Shown: piece after piece, positions 31,129-41,950 of the stretch
Position numbering within the stretch: the first letter of the stretch is position 1
How the letters are laid out: every line of letters begins with the position of its first letter
DNA from: Phytoseiulus persimilis
Lineage: Eukaryota; Arthropoda; Arachnida; Mesostigmata; Phytoseiidae
NCBI GenBank assembly: GCA_037576195.1
Contig: CM075103.1
Coordinates: 24,862,001 to 24,926,000 of the forward strand
Reading direction: 5' to 3'
DNA: 64,000 nt
Made by a program: the position numbers and the translations under genes
The notes under the pieces: generated by a model
The model's database searches: none
Told to the model about the DNA's origin: nothing
What the model saw: the letters and a program-made list of their open reading frames with translations, nothing else

Positions 31129-32195
31129 CATGTATCTGTCGTAAATGATTCTCGTGGCTCCGAAAGACGTCATTTGGGAACATGAATTGTACGGATATTC
31201 TTCAGGAAGTGTTTGGAGTCCGATGCTACACCGGCTACTGAGGACGACAGTTGTTGGGGCGGTGGAAGTAACAGTGGGAGATGAGCCTTACCGTTAACAC
31301 CACATTGTCTGGATGTCCCAGTTCGGAACAGCCGCGCACGACAGAAACCACAGGTCTGGTCCATTTTTTCCGATGAGGGCTTTCGTATGAGCCCTGTAGT
31401 CACAGTTAGGCGCGTCATGAGAGGCAGCGTGAGTGAGATCACGCGGAGGTCGTTGACAGCTCAGCGATAAGGATTCAAACACTGTAACACTTTCACACAA
31501 GGGCGAAGAAGTATCGAGGACGTTGGCGTTCAAGGTTTGCCGTCGCGCACCCAGCAGCTGATCGTCTAGAGTGCTAGGTGCGTGGACTAATTGAGCGGAA
31601 TGCTCAATCTCTCGTTCAAGCGACCGCCCGCCTCGGGAAAATGCTTCCGCAGCAGCTCGCGACAGTCTTGCTGCTTTGAGGAGTCTGGAATGCGCCGTTC
31701 CACGACTCAGATCGTTTGGGCATGATGTACAAATCACTTCGATCCGAGCGCTGTCTATTTGACCCGGTGAACGAAACGAACGCTCTCGAACCACTGTGAA
31801 CTGCGAGTTTTTCACGACCGTGAGGACGATGTTCAAGAACTCAACATAGCCTTTGTCCTCCCTTGCATCGTCCACAAACGTACTGTGTAGGCAGTGGAGG
31901 ATTTAAGGAGAAGAGCGCAGTCAGCATTTTTCTCGGGGGAGGGGGGGGGGTACCTCAGTGATGCTCGGGGTGTGATATTTGAATGAAGAGTCAATTTCAC
32001 GCGAATTTTATTATGAGAGCCGCCCTTCTGGGTTGAGCTATTGTACCTTGCAGCCGCGCCTGACTTTTTGCTCGGCAAATGTTTCGATCGCATGGTCCAA
32101 ATTCGGGAGTCTACTGCTGACAGACACACATTGCCTTACATGTAGTGTCATGAGACCTTCGGGAGTGGCCACCGATTCGCGATAGGATTCTGACC
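31129..32195. other. No recognised gene; poly(G) run
   Basis: A 193-codon frame (31875-31294, minus) has no recognisable domain. At about 31936-31950 there is a G-rich run (ggggga then nine or more G). No element ends were seen. Confidence 0.35.
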
Positions 32196-32199
32196 TGGA

Positions 32200-33603
32200 A
32201 TCGAGGCACTTTCCTCTCTCTTCACTTGGTCAGCATCATGATTTCGAGAAGTATGGTCAGATTTGTCTCGTAATCACCCCTCCAGACTCGGAAAAGTATT
32301 GTCAGATTGGTCTAAGGATGACCCCTCCAAACTTTGAAAGTAATGGTCAGATTGGCCTCGGAATCACAGCTCGAGACTTCGAAAAGAATGGTCAGATTAG
32401 TCCCGGAATCACCTCTCCGGTTTTCGAAAAGTATGGTCCGATTGGTCTCGGAATCACCTATCCAGACTTGGGAGAGGATGGTCGGATTGGTCCCGGAGTC
32501 ACCCCTCAAGACTTGAAAGAGAATGGTCAGATCTCTCCCGGAATTTACCCTCCAGCTTTTGAAAAGTATCGTCAGACTGGTCTCGGTATAACCTCTCCAG
32601 GTTTCGAAAAGTATGGTCAGATTGGTCTCGGAATCACCCCTCCATACTTGGGAGAGGATGGTCAGATTTGTCAGGGAATCACCTCTCCAGACTTGAAAGA
32701 TGATGGTCAGATCGGCCCCGGAATCACCCCTCCAGCTTTTGAAAAGTATGGACAGATTGGTCTCGAAATCACCCCTCCAGACTTAGGAGAGGATGGTCAG
32801 ATTGGTCCCGGAATCACCCCTCCAGATTTTGAAAAGCATGGTCAGACTGGTCTCGGAATAACCTCTCCAGGTTTCGCAATGTATGGTCAGATTGGTCTCG
32901 GAATCAGCCCTCCAGGTTTTGAAAAGTATGATAAGACTGGTTTCGGGATCAGCCCTCCAGGCTTGGAAGTGTATGGTCAGATTGGTCCCAGAATCACTCC
33001 TCCAGGCTTGGAAGTGTATGGTCAGATTGGTCCCAGAATCACTCCTCCAGCTTTCGAAAAGTATGGTTCGACTGGTTCTTGAATCACCCATCCAGGCTTG
33101 GAAGAGTATCGTTAGATTGGTCCCGGAATCAACCCTCCAGCTTTAGAAAGTAATGGTCAGACTGGTTTTTGAATCACCCCTCCAGACTTGGACGAGTATG
33201 GTCAGATTGGTCCCGGGAGCACCCCTCCAGCTTTTGAAAAGTATGTTCAGACTGGTCCCAGCATCACCCCTCCGGCTTTTGAAAAGCATGGTCAGACTGG
33301 TCTCGGAATAGCCTCTCCAGGTTTTGCAAAGTATGGTCAGATTGGTCTCGGAATGAGCCCTCCAGGTTTTGAAAAGTATGGTCAGACTTGTTCTGGGATC
33401 ACCCCTCCAGGCTTGGGAGTGGATGCTCAGATTCGTCCCAGAATCACCCCTCCAGCTTTCGAAAAGTATGCTCAGACTGGCTCTTAAATAACCCATCCAG
33501 GCTTGGAAGAGTATGGTAAGATTGGTCCCGGAAACAACCCTCCAGCTTTTGAAAAGTATGGTCAGATTGGTCTCGGAATCAGCCCTCCAGGTTTTGAAAA
33601 GTA
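32200..33603 (+). repeat. 45-bp minisatellite, main array (about 30 units)
   Basis: The unit is 45 bp with core GGTCAGATTGGTCTCGGAAT, CACCCCTCCAG and a variable spacer such as CTTTTGAAAAGTAT. Periodicity is exact over long stretches (for example GTCAG at 32301, 32346 and 32391). Because 45 is a multiple of three, frames stay open: on the plus strand 32318-33082 codes for 254 residues made of a 15-residue repeat of the type YGQIGLGITPPDFEK, and the minus strand is open over similar lengths. The first ~40 bp (tcgaggcactttcctctc...) are a leader that recurs before the array at 40195. Confidence 0.9.
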
Positions 33604-33880
33604 CCCCGGCTCGTTGGCCGTGTGGCATAAACCAACGCCTTGGGTGCCACGCTAAGCTAGCAATCGCGGGTTCGATCCCCGGCCGGGACAACAAATTTCT
33701 TGAGTGGTAAAAAGAGGATTCAATTTATATCAGAATCGAATCTGAACCATCTTAAGACCCAAGCCCACCGCCCGCAATGGGATTTGCGAGGCGATAGGGA
33801 GTGTTTCTGAAGCAATACCGAAAGGTGATTCCGGGACACTCCTGAGGGCTGGCTGAGAGGTTCAGCCGGAAAACAAAAAA
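33604..33880 (+). mobile_element. tRNA-derived SINE, copy 2 (277 bp)
   Basis: Same family and length as the copy at 9268, with B box GGTTCGATCCC near 33670. It is flanked by an exact 14-bp duplication, ggttttgaaaagta (33590-33603 and 33881-33894), which is minisatellite spacer. The body differs from copy 1 at about two to six places (for example cagaatcg versus cagaattg). Confidence 0.92.
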
Positions 33881-34187
33881 GGTTTTGAAAAGTAGTGTCA
33901 GCGTCGAACCACGGAGGAGTACGGTCGCTTTCCGCGAGCTCCTGTTTCTGTGCTTTTGCCAGTGATTTGTGGTGTGCCAGGTGATAGGCCTTCTTTCGAG
34001 AACGATTTTGGTGCGCTGACGACCAAGATCGGGCCATCTGTCTGGGAGACACCGAATTAAAGGTATATTTTGAAGTTTTGAGGCGGACTTCAATCCGGAG
34101 ACTTCGTCGAGTTAGCCCGGAAATTGTGCCGATCAAATCGGCTCAATCCGGTTAGATTCAGAAAAGCGTCGCTAGGGAGAAAAATTT

Positions 34188-36240
34188 GTGACCCCTCTGG
34201 TCACGTATTTCATGTTAGGTGCGAGGGAATCAGAAAGCTTGCCTTCCCGCCCAGCCGGAAGCAGGTTACAGGGACCCGTCATCCTGGAGCGGCGCAGGGC
34301 TTCCACGCCCGAGCTGTCAACGGTCCGACTGCGGGAATCGGTTTTCGACGAGAGTCGGCGCCAGATGGAGCAAGAGAGGGATCGCCGGAGGGCGGCAGGG
34401 GGCCTGGACGTGTCCAGGGGGTTCGCCAGGGGGGGGAAGGTGGCACACTCGCCTACTGGGGGGGATAGGTCAGAGGATGTGACGGCGATGGATGTGGGGA
34501 GCCGGGGACTCGTTCCGAAGACGAGGAAGAGGGGCGCCGAGGGCAATTTGAGTCTGGATGAGTCAGATGGACAAAGCAAGAGGGTCGCGGGAGAATCGCA
34601 GGGGGATGGTCCGAAGGAGACCGAGCAGCTGGAGCATAAGATAGCTCAGATGGGTAAATACATGGAGGAGCTGACCAGGCTGTGTTCGGCCCAGAACACC
34701 AAGAAAGAACTCAAGGATCTCGGGAGGGTAGTGCCGGGTCTCTACCGGAGTCTGGTAACTAGCTTTCACGAAGAGATTTCCAGAATCAGGGGGGAAAGGC
34801 TGGTCGTCGAAGATGCTGTTTGCAGTAGGTGTGGGGAGGAGAGAGCCGGGCAAGAGTGGGGCGGAGTTGACGAAGGAGCTGGAGGACAGGTTCGCAGGTG
34901 CTGAGGGCGTTGAGGATCGACTCGCGCTCCTCGATCTCGAATGGCCTGAGGAAGGCTTCAGATGCGTCAAACTCACGCGGGACGACTCCTGGAGTCAAAG
35001 GAGGTTGAAGCTTATCATTGTCGAAGAGGGTAGGAAGTTCGAGGGTGGAGGCTTGGGCGACCTATTGCAGCAGTTCCCGAGGGTTGGGCAGGTCAGCAGC
35101 CTGAAGGCTGGTAGCGTTGCGGTCCTCAGAAGCTACGAAGCGCTCGAGGTGGTAGGCGAGCAAAGAAATCGGGAGAACAACGGGGCAACTAGGGCGCTCG
35201 TTATTGGAATCATGGGGAAGGGGGAAACGGTGGGGGTCACGACCTTGAGGATGCTCGAGGGGGCTTTGGAGAAACTCGCGGGGCTGCCGGGCTTCGACGA
35301 AGAGCGGGCTGTGGCATACGTGGACCCGGCGTGTCCAAACCAGAGACTCCGCAGGGCACTGGAAGTAGCATGCTGGGCCACGGGAGCGGCTCTCGGGGAG
35401 GACTTCGGGGTCCTGGAGGTCTGCTCAAAGGGGGCTGTGACTCTGCCCACGGAGGGCGGTATAACAATCACGATCAAGGTCAAGTCAGCGGAAGGAAAAA
35501 CCTTCGAGGACACTCTGCGGGGAGTGAGAGGGCTGTGGGATTCAGGCAAGCTCGGCGTCAAAGTCCGAGGGGTCCCGATGAAGGATGGGGGCGGGAATCT
35601 TATTATTAGGCTCGAAGAGCAGCGGCGGGGAGCGGGGAGAGATTTCGCGAGAGTGCTCTAGGAGAACGCCAACTTGGAGGCTGAAGTAAGGGAGGGAACG
35701 GGACTGAGACCGGTGGCTCTCTGGGGGTACGACCCGCTGGTCTCACCGGAGGAAGCGGAAAAAACTCTTCGGAGTCTACTGCGGATCCCGGAGAGTGCCA
35801 AGGTCACGGTGGATGAGCCCCGTCTGGTGAGGGCTGAGGTATGGAGGGCCCTGGTTACCTTACCTGCGGACGCTGCGGAAGCCCTTCTGCAGCATAGGAC
35901 GCTGCGGCTTGGAAGCCGGTGGTGTCGAACCGAGCGGTGGGTCGAGGTCCAGACGTGCTTCAGGTGTCACGTTCCGGGGCATATGGCGAGAGAATGCACG
36001 TTGAAGGGAGGGGACGGGAAAGTATGCTACAGATGTGGTGCAGCTGATCACTTGGCAAAGGACTGCACCGCAGCCCAACCCAGATGTTACGTCTGTAATG
36101 CTGAGGGACACCGAGCGGACAGCAACTCCTGCCCGGAAAGGGGAACGAAAATGAAGGAGATCATCGGGGCGATGAAACGCGGCAGAAGGAAGAATGTGCC
36201 GGCGGCGGACGGGTGGACCACTGTAGGTCATAGGGAACAA
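34188..36240 (+). pseudogene. ORF1 of second R1-clade LINE (frameshift and stop)
   Basis: The first frame (34188-34904) ends where a second frame (34813-35661) takes over, so there is a frameshift near 34830-34890; the break falls just after the CSRCGEE motif. In the second frame a TAG interrupts ARVL-stop-ENANLEAEV at 35659-35661; the full-length LINE has AKYILENLNLNTEV there, so this is a nonsense mutation. The C-terminal third (35674 on) carries CFRCHVPGHMARECT, CYRCGAADHLAKDCT and CYVCNAEGHRADSNSC, three CCHC knuckles. It ends NVPAADGWTTVG before the ORF2 start. Confidence 0.85.
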
Positions 36241-36248
36241 AACCAAAT

Positions 36249-39200
36249 GGGCGGGATAACCATAATCCATGTTAATCTGAACAGGAGTAGGGACGCCCAC
36301 AGCATGCTCGAAAAAGTGGGCCAGGAGATGCGAGTGGATTTGGCGTTGCTCTCGGAAACCAACGAGGCGATTGCCAAGAGCCACGGAGACTGGATCTGTG
36401 ACGAAGCATGGGGCACAGCAGGTTGGATGACGGATAATAATGGGTCACTGGAACTGAGGGGGACGGGCGGGGGCAGTGGCTTCATCTGGATGGAGATCGA
36501 TGGCATCGGGGTCTTCTACTCATGCTATATATCGCCAAACAGGCCCCTAGATGACTTCAAGAATTTTCTTGGAGAGCTTGGGAGTGTGTCGCTGGCCATA
36601 GAGGGAAGAAGATTTCCATTACGGGGGACTTCAACGCAAAGGGGGCTGACTGGGGCAACCGTCACACAGATGTGAGAGGGAGGTACTTGGAGGACTGGGT
36701 GGCTGGGAACGACCTTGTCATAATCAACGACGGGAGAGTTCCGACTTTCTCGGCAGTGAGGGGTGAGTCTTTCATAGATTTAACGATGGCAAACGGGAGG
36801 GCTTTGAATGACGTAGAGGGATGGAGAGTCCTGGAGTACCAACAGTCGCTTAGCGACCACCGGTATATAATTTTCACGGTGCGGGAGAGAGAACACTCAC
36901 GGCAGTCGAGGCCGGAAGGGAGCTGGCAGTTCAGGAAGCTAGATCTTGCCAGGGTGAAGGACTACATCGATAGGCGCTGCAGGAACCTAATCGGGGTCAA
37001 CTTGAGCGCCGATATGCTGGAAAGTATTCTCACCAGAGCATGTAGCAGGGGGGGGGGGGCAAAGCGGAACTACACGGGGATGAATCGACCGATTTACTGG
37101 TGGAACTAAGAAGTGGCCGCTCTGCGCCAACGGTGCATCCGCCTACAGAGGACCGCCAGTAGAACGGCGAGCTGGCTGGGACGTCGGGACCGGGGAGCTG
37201 AGGGGAGGGCTACATATGCCAAACAAATGGCCCTGTATAGGAGGGCACGGGGGGAGCTGAGGGCTGGGATAAGAAGGAGCAAGGCGAGGGCATGGAGGGA
37301 GCTAATCGAGGAGGTTGAAAAAGACGTATGGGGGAAGCCGTATCGAATAGTCATGGGAAAGTTCGCGAGGAAGGGACCGAAGCTGGCTAGTGAAAAACTG
37401 CAGGAAACAATTCGGGGGCTTTTCCCGGAGCGCCCTGAGCGGGAGGGCGGTATCGACGAGACCGGGAGAATGGGTATGGGAAATCGGGGACGGACTATTC
37501 CAGAGGTAACTTCGGAGGAGATAATTCGGGCAGCTGACGGACTGGCGACGCGTAAAGCGCCGGGGCCGGACGGAGTTCCCGCCGAGGTGGTGAAACTCTT
37601 GGCCAGTAGATGGCCCAAATTGGTCAGGGATTTTTTCAATCAGCTGGTGAGGGAGGGAAGGTTCCCGCTGCCTTGGAAGAGGGCAGGGCTGGTGCTCATA
37701 CCAAAGGGAGGGGGAGGAGGGCAGAGGCCGATTTGCCTCCTGAATAGCATGGGGAAATTGTTTGAGAAGGTCATCGTCGAAAGACTGCAAGTGGAGATCG
37801 AGGATCTGGGGGCGCTATCGGGAAACCAATATGGTTTTAGGAGGGGTCTTTCGACGGTCGAGGCAGTCAGATGGGTTATCAGCCGGGCGATGGAGGAGAG
37901 GGTGAAGTGCACAAAGACTAGGAGCTTCGTCTTGTTGGTGTTGCTCGATGTCAAGAACGCCTTCAACTCGCTGGAGTGGGGAAAAATATTGCGGGCCATG
38001 AGGGACAGGGGCTTCTCGGAGTACTTAATCCAGATCGTTTCGTCGTATCTTAGCGAACGGGAAATCGTATTGGAAGGGGGAGTTTTCAAAATCACGGCGG
38101 GGGTTCCACAGGGTTCAATCTTGGGCCCAACACTGTGGAACCTTGCGTATGACGGGGTTCTGAGGGTTGGCATGCCGAGGGGGGCCGAGTTGTTAGCTTA
38201 CGCTGACGATCTCGCACTCCTTGTCAGGGCCAAGACTGAGGGCGAGGTGGAGAATATTGGGAACCGGGCACTGGGAATAATCCATGAGTGGATGAGGAGC
38301 ATCAATCTGGAGCTGGCACCGCACAAAACGGAAGCTCTCTACCTTATAGGGAGGAAGAGGGCGAAGGGGATAAAGCTAAATTTGGGAGGGGTGGCGATCA
38401 AGCTCGCTGATAAGGTGAAATACCTTGGGGTGATGTTGGACAAAGGGCTCACTGGGAGGGAGCACATTGGGTATGTGGCGAAGAGGGCGAGGGAAACATC
38501 GAGGAAGCTTGGTAGGTTGATGCCGAGGATTGGGGGAATAGAGGGAGGGGACAGACGCCTGCTGGCTTCAGTGGCGGAGTCGGCGGCCATGTATGCGGCC
38601 CCTGCGTGGGCGCATATGGCATTCGCGTCAAAGGGTAGGCGGCAAGCCATCCGAGCGGCACAGAGGACGCTTGCGATCAGGGTGAGCCGAGCTTACAGAA
38701 CGGTCTCCACCGATGCAGCCCTCGTGCTCGCGAGGATGGTCCCATGGGATTTACTGGCGCAAGAAAGGGCGGCGTGTTGGGGGGAGCAGGGACTCGGGAG
38801 GGAGGAAGGGAGGGAGAAGACCATGGAGGCATGGCAGCTTGAATGGGAGGCGGGTCTAATCGGGGAGTCGAAGGGGAAATGGACGAGGCATCTTATAAGA
38901 AACTTGAAAAAGTGGGTGGACTGCGAGCACGGGGAGCTCAACTACGGGACAACCCAGATTCTCACGGGGCATGGTCAGTTTCAGACCTTCATGGTCAAAA
39001 TAGGGAAGTCAGACTCTGATGTGTGCACCCTGTGCACGTCGGGTGAAACCGACGATGTGGAACACACCGTGCTTCACTGCGAGGCCCTGCGCGACATCAG
39101 AGGGGACTGGGCTGTAGGTTTCAGTGGAGGGGGGTTGAGAGAGGTGGTGGAGTACGGGCTCAGGGGGAGGGAAGAATGGGATTATGTTTCGGGGCATTTC

Positions 39201-39371
39201 GAGAGGATCATGTTGGGCAAAACAGCGAGGGAGGAAGGTCGGAGGGCGCGGCTCGTCGCAAATTCCGAAACACGTCGGATGGCTGGAGCGGGAGGAGGGG
39301 CCCGCCAGCGGGCTCTGGACACTGCGAGAGGATCGACGGACTCTCATGGACTGGATGCGGGGGGTATTTAG
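36249..39371 (+). pseudogene. ORF2 of second R1-clade LINE (one frameshift, one stop)
   Basis: From GGITIIHVNLNRSRDAHSML the endonuclease frame runs to about 36605, where one base is gained or lost (the text changes to SITGDFNAKGADWGNRHTD in the other frame). A TAA at 37107-37109 interrupts YWWN-stop-EVAALRQRC in frame. Beyond it 752 codons are open: RKAPGPDGVPAEVV, LLDVKNAFNSLEW, GVPQGSILGPTLWN, LLAYADDLALL (catalytic DD), and at the end LTGHGQFQTFMVKIGK with a CTLC...HTVLHC zinc motif. Only two lesions, so it decayed fairly recently. Confidence 0.9.
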
Positions 39372-39721
39372 GTCCGAGCAGCGAAAACTCAGCGCAACAC
39401 ATACAACGATACACGTTCACCACTGACCACGGCACACACATCGGCACACTTCTCATCATACACAACAGAACACCACCAAGCAAATGGCTCGCGAGGATAC
39501 GATGTAGGACACGGAGACAAGAATGTTGACTCCCGTTCCCATTGGTTCGAAGTAATGCTAAACCAATTCCGTCCATGGGAGCGGCCCCCCGTCCGAAAGC
39601 GGGGGTTGGGGATACTCCAGGTTTTTAGTGGGTTCGCGACTCCCACAGTACTGTTCTGGGGCTGTGGCACAGTCTGCATCACGCATTTTTCTTCCTGGAC
39701 CCCAAAAAAAAAAAAAAAAAA

Positions 39722-40094
39722 GTATGGTTCGACTGGTTCTCAAATCACCCATCCAGGCTTGGAAGAGTATGGCCAGATTGGTCCCGGAAACACCCCTCCA
39801 GCTTTTGAAAAGTATGGTCAGACTGGTCCTGGAATCACCCCTCCGGCTTTTGAAAAGTATGGTTTGACTGGTTCTGGGAATAACCCTCCGGCTTCTGAAA
39901 AGTATGGTCAGACTGGTTCTTGAATCACCCCTCCAGACTCGGACGAGTATGGTCAGATTGATCCCGGGAGCACCCCTCCAGATTTTGAAAAGTATGTTCA
40001 GACTGGTCCCGGAACCACCCCTCCGGCTTTTGAAAAGCATGGTCAGACTGGTCTCGGAATAACCTCTCCAGGTTTTGCAAAGTATGGTCAGACC
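39722..40094 (+). repeat. 45-bp minisatellite, continuation after the LINE
   Basis: About eight units with the AGTATGGTCAGACTGGTTCT variant. They continue the array interrupted by the LINE at 33895. Confidence 0.9.
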
Positions 40095-40195
40095 AGCCGG
40101 CCTTTGGCCGACTGGAGTCTGCGACGCTTCGCGTGGTTGGACGGCGCTCCCTGCCATCGAGGCACTTTTCTCTCCCTTTACTGGGTCAGCATTCT
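40095..40195 (+). other. Leader segment before second minisatellite array
   Basis: About 100 bp of unique sequence separate two arrays. Its last 40 bp (atcgaggcacttttctctcc ... gggtcagcat) closely match 32199-32240, the bases just before the first array. The arrays therefore share a boundary and were probably copied as a block. Confidence 0.7.
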
Positions 40196-40628
40196 GATTT
40201 TGAAAAATATGGTCAGATTGGTCTCGGAATCACCCCTCCAGAGTTGGAAAGTGATGCTCAGATTCACCCCGGAATCACCACTCCAGAATTGGGAAGTAAT
40301 GCTCAGATTGGTCTCGGAATCACCCCTCCAGAGTTGGGAAGCGATGCTCAGATTGACCCTGGAATCACCCCTCCAGAGTTGGGAAGTGATGCTCAGATTG
40401 ACCCTGGAATCACCCCTCCAGAGTTGAAAAGTAATGGCCAGATTGGTCTCGGAATCACCCCTCCAGAGTTGGAAAGTAATGGCGAGATAGGTCTCGGAAT
40501 CACCCCTCCAGCTTTCGGAAAGTATGGTCAGACTGGTTCTGGCAATACCCCTCCAGCTTTCGAAAAGTATGGTCAGACTGGTCCTGGAATCACCCCTCCG
40601 GACTTGGATGAGTATGGTCAGACTCTTT
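40196..40628 (+). repeat. 45-bp minisatellite, second array (about 9-10 units)
   Basis: Units here mostly carry the spacer CAGAGTTGGGAAGTGATGCT. Adjacent units are more alike than to the first array, as local tandem duplication would produce. One plus-strand frame (40133-40630) is open across all of it. Confidence 0.9.
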
Positions 40629-40900
40629 AGGAGGAGGTGGGGAAGGATATCCGATGACGATGAGATGAGGCCTAGGAGTCTGGCTGGCGTCATGACGGGG
40701 CGGTGCACCTTATCGTCAGAATTTGCATGCAGGTGACGGTTTGGAAAGGGTGAGAGTTGGGATAAATGAGAGTGGGCTGGCCCATGTTCTTCCCGGTGAG
40801 CCGCCCTACATTACGCAGTTTGTCCCGAGTCGATCCGGTCGATGCCGGAGGAGTCTATTGAGGACAAACAAACAAACAGACCCTGGATTTTTATATATGT
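40629..40900. other. Spacer, no recognised feature
   Basis: Short unremarkable sequence between the minisatellite and the palindrome; it contains a small AAACAAACAAACA tract (40864-40877). Confidence 0.4.
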
Positions 40901-40902
40901 AC

Positions 40903-41950
40903 AGGGTGGTCATCGTAAATCGGGAATTTTCTTACTTTCTCTTCTTTTGCTCATTAATCGGTGAAAAATTATCTGATTCTGGACTTTTGTTTTTGCATTC
41001 GATAGCTGGAAGAATGGCGCATCTTTTTCCTCTCGATTTTTGTGAATCGGTAGAAAACTGAATTTCGCAAATCGGGTCAAAGATTGCCTTTTTTTTCAAG
41101 TTTTCTCAAAAAACAGTCGGCAAACTTCTGAAGTCGACCGATCGAATTCGTAAGTGTCAAGGTCAACGCAGGATAGGATGCTGCTCAAACGCCCGGCAAC
41201 TCCAGATTCCTAGCTCAGGATCTGTGAGGGGGACGAAGGATCGTTTCAACCTTGTCCTCAAGATCGACCTCCTGACAAGATCGCGTCTTCTTTGCATTTC
41301 GGCTCGCAACTCCTCAGAGAGCCGAATTCGGAAAATTTTCCAATGGCAAAAAGCTCTTAGATTGGTCCAGACTACCGGACCCGGGAGTTGTCGCGTCGAT
41401 CCGAGATTTCCCCCCCCCCCCCCCGGAAATCCCGCCTCCTCAATTTTTTGAAAAAGCTGTCGGATGGACCCGTAAACTTTTTCAGGTAGTTTGGGCCAAT
41501 CTAAGAACTTTTTGCCATCGGAAAATTCCCTGAATTCGGCGGGAGTTAAGGGCCAAAATACAAAAAGGACGCGATCTTCTCAGGACGTCGATCTTGAGGT
41601 AAAGGTTGAAACGATCTTTCGTCCTCCTCCCAGATCCCGAGCTAAGAATCTGGAGTTGCCGGGCGTTTGAGCAGCATCCTATTCTGCGTCGACCTTGACA
41701 CTTCCGAATTCGATCGGTCGACTTCAGAAGTTTGCCGACTGTTATTTTGAGAGAACTTGAAAAAAAAAGGCAATCTTCGAGCCGATTTGCGGAATTCAGT
41801 TTTCTACCGATTCACAAGAATCGGGGAGAAAAAGATGTGCCATCCTTCCAGCTATCGAATGAACAAGGAAAGTCCAGAATCGGATAATTTTTCACCGATA
41901 TATGAGCAAAAGAAGAGAGTGTAAGAAAATTCCCGACTTCCCTGTATATA
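40903..41950. mobile_element. About 1-kb near-perfect palindrome (fold-back element)
   Basis: The left arm (from acagggtggtcatcgtaaat) is repeated inverted in the right arm, ending near 41950. Matching pairs include gaattttcttac/gtaagaaaattc at the outer ends, gtcgaccgatcgaattcg near 41145 with its complement near 41715, and ctccagattcctagctc near 41205 with its complement near 41650. The centre lies around 41420, next to a C15 run. The arms look roughly 90% alike. No ORF of note. The transcript would fold into a hairpin of about 500 bp. Confidence 0.85.

Larger units (their letters stand above)
33895..39720 (+). mobile_element. Second R1-clade LINE, nearly full length, inactivated
   Basis: ORF1 with CCHC knuckles, ORF2 with endonuclease, RT and a C-terminal zinc motif, then an A tail (39704-39721). 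It lies inside the 45-bp minisatellite: the left flank ends ...gaaaagta and after the A tail the array resumes at (a)agtatggttc, so a short duplication (aaaagta or shorter) is likely, though the A tail blurs it. Its DNA is strongly G-rich on the coding strand and clearly diverged from the full-length copy, so it is a different family of the same clade. A frameshift and stop in ORF1 and the same in ORF2 make it dead. Confidence 0.85.

Noticed and set aside
31294..31875. A 193-codon minus-strand gene
   Set aside because: No family match and no flanking signals.
32318..33082. Calling the 254-codon frame a protein gene
   Set aside because: The period is a multiple of three and both strands are open, so an open frame is expected without coding; no start context or promoter evident.
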